In this document: positions 57,356 through 64,000 of the stretch, piece by piece
Layout: each line of letters begins with the position of its first letter
Numbering within the stretch: the stretch's first letter is position 1
Source: Leisingera sp. ANG1
GTDB taxonomy: Bacteria; Pseudomonadota; Alphaproteobacteria; Rhodobacterales; Rhodobacteraceae
Direction of reading: 5' to 3'
Assembly: GCF_000203975.2 (NCBI RefSeq)
Contig: NZ_AFCF02000009.1
Coordinates: 245,552 to 309,551, forward strand
Length of the DNA stretch: 64,000 nucleotides
Notes under the pieces: generated by a model
Databases searched by the model: none
Told to the model about the DNA's origin: nothing
The model's input: only the letters and a program-made list of their open reading frames with translations
Translations under genes and position numbers: made by a program

Positions 57356-57373
57356 ATCCGCCAGAGCGACCAG

Positions 57374-58144
57374 ATGCCCTTCCAGAAAGTCCAGCCCGAG
57401 AAACTCTCCGCCTCCGTCGTCAAGCAGATCGAGCAGCTGATCCTGCGCGGCATCCTGTCGCCCGGTGAACGGCTGCCTGCCGAACGGGAACTGGCCGAAC
57501 GGCTCGGCGTTTCCCGCCCCTCCTTGCGCGATGCCATCGGTGAGTTGCAAGACCGCGGCCTGCTGGCGTCCAAGGCCGGCTCCGGCGTGTTTGTGGCCGA
57601 TGTTCTGGGTTCCGCCTTCTCCCCTGCCCTGATCCAGCTTTTCGCCACCCATGATGAGGCGGTGTTCGACTACCTCTCCTTCCGCCGCGACATGGAAGGG
57701 CTCGCTGCCGAGCGCGCAGCCCGGTTCGGGTCGGACTACGACCTGCAGGTGATCCAGGCGATCTTCGACAAGATGGAAGCAGCCGGCAATCCCGCCGTGT
57801 CCGAGGAAGCGGCCAAGCTCGACGCCCAGTTCCACTCCGCCATCATGGACGCCAGCCACAACGTGATCATGCTGCACATGATGCGCTCAATGTTCGATCT
57901 GCTGCGTGAGGGCGTGTTCTACAACCGCCGCATCATGTTCCAGCAGCACACCACCTATGAGGCGCTTCTGGAGCAGCACCGCGCCATCAACGCCGCTTTG
58001 CAGGCCCGCGACCCGCAAGCCGCCCGCACCGCGGTCGAGGCGCATCTGGATTATGTCAAACAGGCCCTCACCGACCACCAACGGGCTGAGCGCAACGCCG
58101 AGGTGGCAAAGCAGCGGCTGGAGCATGAGACGGGGAAGGGGTAA
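57374..58144 (+). CDS. GntR-family regulator with FCD domain
   Basis: 256 residues. Winged helix at about 10-75 (GILSPGERLPAERELAERLGVSRPSLRDAIGELQDRGLL) and a C-terminal helical FCD effector domain (about 90-235) with the DYLSFRRDMEGLAAERAA and DAQFHSAIMDASHN metal/ligand segments. FadR/PdhR subgroup. It faces the aminotransferase gene and has an operator-like repeat on its own promoter, so autoregulation is likely. Ligand unknown, perhaps an amino acid or organic acid related to the aminotransferase. Confidence 0.88.
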   Translation: MPFQKVQPEKLSASVVKQIEQLILRGILSPGERLPAERELAERLGVSRPSLRDAIGELQDRGLLASKAGSGVFVADVLGSAFSPALIQLFATHDEAVFDYLSFRRDMEGLAAERAARFGSDYDLQVIQAIFDKMEAAGNPAVSEEAAKLDAQFHSAIMDASHNVIMLHMMRSMFDLLREGVFYNRRIMFQQHTTYEALLEQHRAINAALQARDPQAARTAVEAHLDYVKQALTDHQRAERNAEVAKQRLEHETGKG

Positions 58145-58147
58145 CCG

Positions 58148-59215
58148 TCAGCGTTGCAGTTGCCGGATAGCATCTTCTATGGACTGAATACGGGCCGCTG
58201 AGTTCGGATGCGATGACATCCACTCCGGTGGCTCGGCCATTTCGGACTGCACGGTTTCAAAGAAGGTTATCAGCCCTTCGGGCGCATACCCCGCACGCGC
58301 GGCCAGCTGAACGCCGAATTCATCCGCCAAAGCCTCCTGCTCCCGGCCGTACTGCAGCGACAGCAGTACATTGCCTTCAAGCAGAATGTCCTCAAGCAAG
58401 GGCCCGGTGTCCCCGGCCACAAATGCTACAACCGCATACAGGCCGAGTGAGCGGTAAACCTGGCGAAGTCCGTGCTGCTCTACCACATGACCGATTTCGT
58501 GCCCGAGGACCCCGGCCAGAACGTCCTCGCCAGGAAAACGGTCCATGAACGCGTCGGACACCATAACGGTGCCGCCAGGCAAGGCGACAGCATTGGGTCC
58601 CATTCCAGGCATCTCGCGGAACAGCAATTGAAAACTGACACCATTCGGGGTGTCCTGCAGATGTTCCAGAAGCGTCTGGAATACCCTTCTGGCGCGTTCC
58701 TTTTCATCTGCACCAAGTTCGGAGGGCTCCATCAGAGCAAAATCCACAGCTTCAATGGTGCCCCGGTCCATCTGCTGCAGCACGACAGGAGGGGTCATCG
58801 CCGCAGCTGCCGACGCCAGCACGTCCAGGCCGTATTTCCAGACCAGGAATGCGGACAGGACCGCCAGGGCCGTAAATGCGGCAAGACGCGGCCGGAATTG
58901 CTCAAGCGCATGCAACCAATCGCCGCCGGCGCCGCCGCTCAGCGTCAGGACGGCATCGTGGTCATCCGTTTCAAACATCGTGCCATCCGGCAGCGTCAGC
59001 CGGCGCGGCTGGCGCCCCAGCGGCGGATCCAGCGAGACGTCCGCCCAGGCGGAACTGCCAAGCGTCTCCCCATCACGGGTGACGATATCCACCTGCCTCA
59101 CGGCCGTGCCTTGAGGCTCAAGGTGCAACAGCAAGTCTGCCTGCATCAAGCGGGACGAAAGGCGCGCATAGGCGCGCCCTTCGATCTTTACCGGCAAAGG
59201 ATAGTTTGCTCCCAT
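58148..59215 (-). CDS. M48-family zinc metalloprotease
   Basis: 355 residues. N-terminal domain without a signal peptide, one hydrophobic helix near 109-127, then the M48 peptidase domain with the zinc site HEIGH (239-243) in LGHEIGHVVEQHGL and the third ligand in EALADEFGVQLAARAGY near 300. Related to HtpX/YcaL-type proteases acting on membrane or periplasmic proteins. It starts immediately after the YjgN gene stop, so the pair is co-transcribed. Confidence 0.9.
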   Translation of the reverse strand: MGANYPLPVKIEGRAYARLSSRLMQADLLLHLEPQGTAVRQVDIVTRDGETLGSSAWADVSLDPPLGRQPRRLTLPDGTMFETDDHDAVLTLSGGAGGDWLHALEQFRPRLAAFTALAVLSAFLVWKYGLDVLASAAAAMTPPVVLQQMDRGTIEAVDFALMEPSELGADEKERARRVFQTLLEHLQDTPNGVSFQLLFREMPGMGPNAVALPGGTVMVSDAFMDRFPGEDVLAGVLGHEIGHVVEQHGLRQVYRSLGLYAVVAFVAGDTGPLLEDILLEGNVLLSLQYGREQEALADEFGVQLAARAGYAPEGLITFFETVQSEMAEPPEWMSSHPNSAARIQSIEDAIRQLQR

Positions 59216-60271
59216 TTAGACCGGGAGCCCCACGTCAATGCCTTCGAAATCGGTATAGGCATCGCCCACAGCAGAGGTCCGGCGGCCCTGCACGTCAACA
59301 AAGCTGTCCAGAGACGATCCCAGCACCACCCCGGTATGGGCGGTCAGATACCGGACCATGCGGACCTGAGCCCACGGCAAAAGCAAACCCAGGCTGCAGA
59401 CCACGGCAACCATGTTGGTCACAGCGAGCCACATAAGGGTGCCTGCGGAGATATCGGACCTGAACTGATGTCCCCCTTCCAACGCGGTGTTGTTGTACAC
59501 GGCGTTCCGGGTCATCGCGTGATACAGCAGGACAGCCGGCAGGAACGCGAGGAAAAAGATCCCGTAGAAGCCGGCCATGAAGAGCAGCACCGCGGTTGGG
59601 TCCGGATTCGGCGATGCAAAGGAGTCCTGGAAGGAAGTCATGACCGTTGTGCCCAGCGGTGCAAAAACCGCGGCCCCGACGATCACCACCCATGCCAGAG
59701 CGGCAAAGAAGGCTTTGTAGAATGGCCCCAAAGGCGCCTCGAAATGAAACGCTGCGGTGCCCAGGCTGTGGTTGTCAATGCTGAAGCGTTTGACTGCCCG
59801 GTCCAGCAGCGGGAAGGTCAGATAGGCGGTGAGCGCAGTAAGGATGGGATAGATCAAGTAGACGAGAAAGGCCTTTCCGTACCCCGCCGAGAAACCGAAG
59901 CGGACGTTGGAAAAGCTTGTCATCCGCGCATTGAACATCATCGCCCGGATGATCAGCCAGGGAAAGACGAAAACCAATGCCAGCAGCAGAACCGGAGCCA
60001 GCATGGGTACCATCGTCAGAATAATGTTGTAGATCACAAAGGCCCCGAAAACGATCAGCCGCCCGACAAGAATCTGGCCTCCGGTTGCGTGATAGTCGAA
60101 GTTGCGGCCTTCGACATAAGTGTTGTTGTAGAAATACTTGTGACGGCGGACTTTAGCCCAAGCCGAATAGATGCCCAGCGTCAGGATGCTGAGCAAAAGA
60201 TTTACAATCCAGATCCCAAACCATTCTTTCGCATTGCCGCGAAACTCAAATCCGCTGATGTTTGCGCTCAT
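59216..60271 (-). CDS. YjgN/DUF898 membrane protein
   Basis: 351 residues. The family start GFEFRGNAKEWFGIWIVNLLLSILTLGIYSAWAKVRRHKYFYNNTYVEG is distinctive; a second copy-like block NAVYNNTALEGGHQFRSD is near 278-295. About six or more membrane helices. Function unknown, though it often accompanies an M48 protease as here. The start at 60271 follows the family; an upstream in-frame Met would add 19 residues. Confidence 0.87.
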   Translation of the reverse strand: MSANISGFEFRGNAKEWFGIWIVNLLLSILTLGIYSAWAKVRRHKYFYNNTYVEGRNFDYHATGGQILVGRLIVFGAFVIYNIILTMVPMLAPVLLLALVFVFPWLIIRAMMFNARMTSFSNVRFGFSAGYGKAFLVYLIYPILTALTAYLTFPLLDRAVKRFSIDNHSLGTAAFHFEAPLGPFYKAFFAALAWVVIVGAAVFAPLGTTVMTSFQDSFASPNPDPTAVLLFMAGFYGIFFLAFLPAVLLYHAMTRNAVYNNTALEGGHQFRSDISAGTLMWLAVTNMVAVVCSLGLLLPWAQVRMVRYLTAHTGVVLGSSLDSFVDVQGRRTSAVGDAYTDFEGIDVGLPV

Positions 60272-60470
60272 TTGCCAATGTCTCCAATAATGCCGCAGGC
60301 CGCTTTTCCGTAATCCGGCCATGCCCAAAAAACATGCGGGTTGCCTACCTGCATAGGAAGAACATTTCCAGACTGGACAACTTTAAATGCAGTCCTGTTG
60401 CCCAAAGGCGCGCCTCATGCCGGGAAAGGTTGCACTTGCAAGTCAAAACGCCAGCGTTGCCTGCCGCCAG

Positions 60471-60498
60471 TAAAAAACCCGGCCACTCGGACCGGGTT
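60471..60498 (-). terminator. Intrinsic terminator of the Fo operon
   Basis: On the minus strand AACCCGG pairs with CCGGGTT over a 9-base loop and runs into six T residues (60477-60472), 29 bases after the atpF stop. On the plus strand it is followed by CTTTTAAC. The remainder of the 255-base gap up to 60526 shows nothing else. Confidence 0.85.
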
Positions 60499-60526
60499 CT
60501 TTTAACTTGTCTGTATCAGCCAGCGC

Positions 60527-61084
60527 TTAGTGCAGCTTGGCGTCCACATCCGCGATGGCGGCGTCGATCAGCTTGTTGGCCTCGGCGGCGGTCATCTGCT
60601 TGGAGATCACCTGATCCGCAGCGGCAACAGCGATGGAGATCGCCTGGTCGCGCACTTCTTTCACAGCCGAAGCCTCTGCCGAAGCGATCTGCTCCTCGGC
60701 AGCCGCCAGACGGCGGGCGATGGAGGTTTGCAGATCGGCCTTGGCCTGTTCAGCTGCACGGGCAGCTTCGTCACGGGCGGCAGCCACGATCTGATCGGCC
60801 TGGGCCTGAACTTCCTGCTGCTTGCGCTCATAAGACGCCAGAACGGTCTGGGCCTCTTCACGCAGGGCGCGGGCTTCGTCCAGTTCCTTCTGGATGCCTT
60901 CGGCGCGGTTGTCGAGCTGGCCAGCCAGCAGCGACGGCACCTTGGCAAACAGCAGGATGCCGATGAACAGGATGAACGCCAGCGCAACAACCAGGTTGGT
61001 GTTGGACAGGTCCATGCCGCCGCCGGCCGCAAACGCGGGCGAAGCCGCGCCAAGGGTCAGGGCAAGAGCGAGAATATTGCGCAT
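60527..61084 (-). CDS. atpF: ATP synthase F0 subunit b
   Basis: 185 residues. Amino-terminal hydrophobic leader resembling a signal peptide (about 1-20), a membrane helix (about 28-48, LVVALAFILFIGILLFAKVPSLL) and a long Ala/Glu/Gln-rich helix forming the peripheral stalk. The ATG at 61084 fits; a longer reading adds 13 residues. Last gene of the Fo operon, followed by a terminator. Confidence 0.92.
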   Translation of the reverse strand: MRNILALALTLGAASPAFAAGGGMDLSNTNLVVALAFILFIGILLFAKVPSLLAGQLDNRAEGIQKELDEARALREEAQTVLASYERKQQEVQAQADQIVAAARDEAARAAEQAKADLQTSIARRLAAAEEQIASAEASAVKEVRDQAISIAVAAADQVISKQMTAAEANKLIDAAIADVDAKLH

Positions 61085-61088
61085 GTCC

Positions 61089-61616
61089 TTATCCTTTCGT
61101 CCGCTCGGCAACTGCCGCGGCAACTGCGTCTTTGTCTGCCGAACCGCCCAGAGCAGAAACCAGCGCTTCTGCAGTATCGGTGGCCACGGCCTTCACGCTT
61201 TCCAGCGCGCCAGCCTTGATTTCGGCGATAGCCTTCTCGGATTCGGCAGCCTTGGCAGCGATCTGTTCGTCTGCTTTGGCGATGGCCTCATCCAGCCCGG
61301 CCTGAATTTCTGTGCGGGTCTCGGCAGCGATGCGCTGCGCTTCCGCACGGGCATCCGCCAGAGCTTTGTTATATGCGTTTTCGGCCTCGACAGCCTTGGC
61401 TTTCAGGTCTTCAGCCGCGGCGAGGTCGTTGGTGATGGTCCCCTGACGCTCGGCCAGCACCGCAGCAATGCGGGGCAGCGCGACGCGCGACAGGATGAGG
61501 TAGATCACGACCAGGGCGACCACGAGCCAGAAGATCTGGTTCCCGAAGGTCGAGAAGTCCAGCTGCGGCATTGCGGAACCGCCGCCGTGTGCTGCCTCTT
61601 GCGTATTTGATGCCAT
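61089..61616 (-). CDS. ATP synthase F0 subunit b'
   Basis: 175 residues, the second stalk subunit (AtpF2/AtpG), as in photosynthetic and related alphaproteobacteria. [28 protein letters not shown] gives the membrane helix (about 22-45), followed by a long heptad-like Ala/Lys/Glu helix. Its product pairs with the b subunit encoded 4 bases downstream. Confidence 0.94.
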   Translation of the reverse strand: MASNTQEAAHGGGSAMPQLDFSTFGNQIFWLVVALVVIYLILSRVALPRIAAVLAERQGTITNDLAAAEDLKAKAVEAENAYNKALADARAEAQRIAAETRTEIQAGLDEAIAKADEQIAAKAAESEKAIAEIKAGALESVKAVATDTAEALVSALGGSADKDAVAAAVAERTKG

Positions 61617-61699
61617 GTCGTCCTCCCAGGAACTTGCCGTTACACCGGGCAGCGCAGGATCTGCACTGCCCGGCCGTAAGGAAATAGGTTCCTAAGGTC

Positions 61700-61936
61700 T
61701 TAGACGGCGAACATCAGCAGCAGAGCGACCAGGAACGAGAAGATGCCCAGTGCTTCTGCAAACGCGATGCCGATGAACAGGGTTGCGGTCTGGCCGGCAG
61801 CTGCCGACGGGTTACGCAGAGCGCCTGCCAGGAAGTTGCCAGCCACGTGGCCCACACCGATTGCGGCTGCGCCGGAACCGATTGCTGCCAGGCCTGCGCC
61901 GACGAACTGACCGAGTTGTGCGATATCGCCTTCCAT
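61700..61936 (-). CDS. atpE: ATP synthase F0 subunit c
   Basis: 78 residues, two membrane helices forming the rotor ring. Gly-rich first helix with [26 protein letters not shown] and the ion-binding Glu in [15 protein letters not shown] near 60, followed by FLVALLLMF. The proton-carrying carboxylate is intact and no Na+ type Gln is seen. Confidence 0.96.
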   Translation of the reverse strand: MEGDIAQLGQFVGAGLAAIGSGAAAIGVGHVAGNFLAGALRNPSAAAGQTATLFIGIAFAEALGIFSFLVALLLMFAV

Positions 61937-62024
61937 GATTTCTCTCCTTACGATGGAATGTGGTGATTTCTAGGGTGGGCGGGACCGCTCAGGGCGCCGC
62001 CCGGTAAGCTTTCAGATCCTGGCC

Positions 62025-62825
62025 TTAGTGGCTCGGGTGCAGTGCGTCCTTCAGGTACACGCAGGTCAGGATGGTGAACACGTAGGCCTGAATGAAGGCC
62101 ACCAGAACTTCGAGTGCGTAAACCGCGGTGATGGCAAAGATCGGCAGGAAGCTGAACATGCCCAGTGCCGCGGCGAAGCCTGCGAACACTTTCAGAACCG
62201 CGTGGCCGGCCATCACGTTACCGGCAAGACGGATGGAGTGGCTGACCGGGCGCACGAAGTAGGAAATCAGTTCGATGATGGCCAGGACCGGGCGGAGCGC
62301 CAGCGGCGCGCTCGACACCCAGAATAGGCCCAGGAAGCCGACACCGTTCTTGACGAAGCCAACCACGGTCACGGTCACGAACACCAGCGCCGCCAGAACC
62401 GCGGTCACCGCGATATGCGAGGTGGTGGTGAAGGAGCCGGGGATCAGGCCCAGGAAGTTGGCCATCACGATGAACATGAACAGGGTCATGATGTAGGGGA
62501 AGAACTTGACGCCGTCCTTGCCGGCCACGTCCTCAACCATTTTGTAGATGAAGCCATAGGCCAGTTCCGCAACCGACTGGGCGCGGCCCGGCACGATGGC
62601 GCGGCGCGAGGAGCCCAGAACCAGCAGCGCGAACACGGCGGCAACAGCCAGCGCCATCCACAGGGTCACGTTGGTCGGGGTGTACCAGGAGATGTGATCG
62701 CCGAACAGCGCGCTCACCTGGAACTGATCCATCGGATGGATCGCCAGCTTTGCTTCCGCCGGAGCGAAAATCAGACCCGACACAACTACCAGTGCCAGAG
62801 CTGCGAAAAAGAAAATTTTGCCCAT
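62025..62825 (-). CDS. atpB: ATP synthase F0 subunit a
   Basis: 266 residues with a hydrophobic leader (about 1-24) ending in AEA, then IHPMDQF and six to seven membrane helices. The essential Arg is in [16 protein letters not shown] near 192. The proton-channel subunit of ATP synthase. The leader looks like a cleavable signal peptide; the ATG at 62825 has GGAGAAG upstream. An alternative in-frame start upstream at 62885 seems less likely. Confidence 0.93.
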   Translation of the reverse strand: MGKIFFFAALALVVVSGLIFAPAEAKLAIHPMDQFQVSALFGDHISWYTPTNVTLWMALAVAAVFALLVLGSSRRAIVPGRAQSVAELAYGFIYKMVEDVAGKDGVKFFPYIMTLFMFIVMANFLGLIPGSFTTTSHIAVTAVLAALVFVTVTVVGFVKNGVGFLGLFWVSSAPLALRPVLAIIELISYFVRPVSHSIRLAGNVMAGHAVLKVFAGFAAALGMFSFLPIFAITAVYALEVLVAFIQAYVFTILTCVYLKDALHPSH

Positions 62826-62865
62826 CGGTCCGCTTCTCCTGTCGCCGGTCGCCGATCCCGTCGGA

Positions 62866-63210
62866 TCAATCCCGGTCTTGCGCATTTTTGTCGGCCTCTT
62901 CGGCCAGTTTCTCTTTCTGGATTTCCTGCGCGGTGCGAAGCATCGTCTTCACCCCAGCCGCCAGGCCCAGCATTATGAACAGCACCATGAAGATGGGCAG
63001 GGTTCCAAACAGATGGTCCAGCCCGTATCCGATGCCAAAGCCGATCCCGAGACCGGCCACCAATTCGATCACCATCCGCCAGGCCTGATTGGCCAGGGAA
63101 TAATGCTCATCCGCGCGCGGCTTGGGCTCCTGGGCCTTACGCGCCGCCGCCAATTTCTCCTCCAGCTGCGCCATGCGCTGCTTTTGGTCGTCATCGGTCA
63201 CGGGCGCCAT
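62866..63210 (-). CDS. atpI: AtpI/AtpZ family protein
   Basis: 114 residues: a basic/acidic helical N-terminus and two membrane helices (about 46-65 and 70-92) containing [37 protein letters not shown]. Assists c-ring assembly in other bacteria. First gene of the Fo operon atpI-atpB-atpE-atpF'-atpF, which is separated from the F1 genes in this family. I start at MAPVTDDD; an in-frame upstream codon exists. Confidence 0.9.
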   Translation of the reverse strand: MAPVTDDDQKQRMAQLEEKLAAARKAQEPKPRADEHYSLANQAWRMVIELVAGLGIGFGIGYGLDHLFGTLPIFMVLFIMLGLAAGVKTMLRTAQEIQKEKLAEEADKNAQDRD

Positions 63211-63233
63211 CCTCACGCGAATTTCTAGTGAGG

Positions 63234-63262
63234 GTGCTAAGGCCACAGGGCCTAGGAGTCAA
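63234..63262 (-). promoter_or_regulatory. Candidate atpI promoter
   Basis: On the minus strand TTGACT (63262-63257) is followed after 17 bases by TAGCAC (63239-63234), 24 bases upstream of the atpI start. The -35 is good, the -10 weak. An AGGCC/GGCCT repeat falls within the spacer. Other elements in this gap were not evident. Confidence 0.4.
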
Positions 63263-63405
63263 TTACAAGGATTGAAGATTCAAAATATGCATACCCCATT
63301 GTTTATGCGCAATATTTCGCCAACCCCTATGCGCCGCGCCGCTCTGCCGCAGCCGCCGTTAGCGCCAAACTGCGCCGGAATCCATATTCAACCAAAAGGT
63401 TGATT

Positions 63406-64000
63406 TTAGCCGGCGGGCGGTTTCGGCAGCCGCCAGCGCACAATCCGCCCATCGATCAGCAGCAGCCCTGCCAAGATTGCTGCCATGCCCCACAGGTGCT
63501 CTGCCAGCAGCGTCTCGCCCAGAATGTAAGTCCCCAGAAACAGCGCCGACACCGGCGCAATCAGCGTCGGCATGGTGATATTGGTCGGCCCCACCTTGGG
63601 CAGCACCCAGTAGAACGCGATGAAGGCCGCCGAGGTCAGCACAAAGCCGATCACCAGCAGCGACGCCCAGGTTTCCATACGCGTGATCACCGGCAGCCCC
63701 TCGCTCCACAACGCCAGCGGCGCAATTGCCGCGGTCGACCCGGTCAGCGCGATCGCCACCAGCACCACCGGCTCCATATCCCTGAAGCTGCGCGCGAAAT
63801 TGACGGAGAAGGCATAACACAGCGGCGCGCACAGGGTGATCAGCACCGCCCAGGCTTCCGAGGACTGGCCGCCCTCCAGGATCGGCAGCGAGAGCAGCAC
63901 GATCCCGAGGAACCCGCAGATCACTCCCAGCGATTTCAGCATCGTGGCCCGCTCGCCGCCGGGCCAGAAATGCGACACCACCACCGCCAGCGCAGGTGTG
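63406..64000 (-). CDS. EamA-family transporter, C-terminal part
   Basis: At least 198 codons read up to the window edge without a stop, so the N-terminal half lies outside. Helices include LKSLGVICGFLGIVLLSLP, AWAVLITLCAPLCYAFSVNFAR, LVAIALTGSTAAIAPLALW, WASLLVIGFVLTSAAFIAFYWVL and LIAPVSALFLGTYILGE near the end, the second EamA repeat of DMT exporters. Substrate unknown. The gap to atpI holds a TCAACC/GGTTGA hairpin (63388-63403) just after its stop. Confidence 0.85.
   Translation of the reverse strand, partial: TPALAVVVSHFWPGGERATMLKSLGVICGFLGIVLLSLPILEGGQSSEAWAVLITLCAPLCYAFSVNFARSFRDMEPVVLVAIALTGSTAAIAPLALWSEGLPVITRMETWASLLVIGFVLTSAAFIAFYWVLPKVGPTNITMPTLIAPVSALFLGTYILGETLLAEHLWGMAAILAGLLLIDGRIVRWRLPKPPAG

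Noticed and set aside
58472-60313. Plus-strand 613-codon open frame opposite the M48 and YjgN genes
   Set aside because: Spans two real minus-strand genes with HEIGH and DUF898 features; no domain or ribosome site on the plus strand.

Overview
The window looks like a single contiguous piece of a high-GC alphaproteobacterial chromosome, most likely a marine Rhodobacteraceae of the Roseobacter group (Leisingera/Phaeobacter/Ruegeria-like). This is inferred from gene content and order: tuf beside parC; a PTS-Ntr/hprK/rapZ/chvG/chvI cluster divergent from pckA; the ethylmalonyl-CoA pathway enzyme methylsuccinyl-CoA dehydrogenase; an F-type ATPase Fo operon with split b and b' subunits; short HPr kinase; and several Rhodobacteraceae-restricted families (DUF6473, DUF1491). 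No rRNA, tRNA, insertion sequence, prophage or CRISPR array was seen.

Layout. 1-5.9 kb: the first codons of tuf, a lipoprotein, parC, an SH3 protein, a short-chain dehydrogenase, a small membrane protein and a cobalamin adenosyltransferase. 6.2-9.9 kb: etfBA, a DUF6473 protein and 3-hydroxybutyryl-CoA dehydrogenase. 9.9-15.3 kb, minus strand: acyltransferase, then ptsH, EIIA-Man, rapZ, hprK, chvG and chvI, which form a phosphorelay and envelope-stress block divergent from pckA (15.6-17.2 kb). 17.3-22.3 kb, minus: a secreted caspase-like protein with a C-type-lectin-like tail, dgt, a CDF transporter and a TauE transporter. 22.4-25.5 kb, plus: mcd and two lipoproteins. 25.5-38 kb is a housekeeping cluster, mostly minus (folK; rpoZ-relA-DUF2062-pdxJ; acpS-lepB-rnc; era-DUF1491-recO), interrupted by a multicopper oxidase and by a MarR regulator with a divergent secreted protein. 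37.9-47 kb: NYN protein, cytochrome c, ispH, LysE, methyltransferase, rnhA, TRIC channel, fmt and two deformylase genes (one lacking catalytic residues), a MalY-type lyase and an L,D-transpeptidase. 47-52.3 kb: glutathionyl-hydroquinone reductase-like GST, cobC-cbiB behind a structured leader, a lytic transglycosylase and two small secreted proteins. 52.4-58.1 kb: smc, an aminotransferase and a divergent GntR regulator. 58.1-64 kb, minus: an M48 protease-YjgN pair, atpI-atpB-atpE-atpF'-atpF, and a truncated EamA transporter.

How the genes fit together. Central carbon and energy genes (etfBA, mcd, 3-hydroxybutyryl-CoA dehydrogenase, pckA, ATPase Fo) suit a heterotroph that assimilates C2 units through the ethylmalonyl-CoA route; that route needs B12, and three B12 genes are present. 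The least ordinary items are the caspase/peptidoglycan-binding/lectin-like fusion, the deformylase paralogue with Ser and Gln in place of the metal-site Cys and catalytic Glu, the MarR regulator with a four-cysteine tail facing its own operator repeats, and the cobC leader. I did not find a clear new multigene defence or mobile system.
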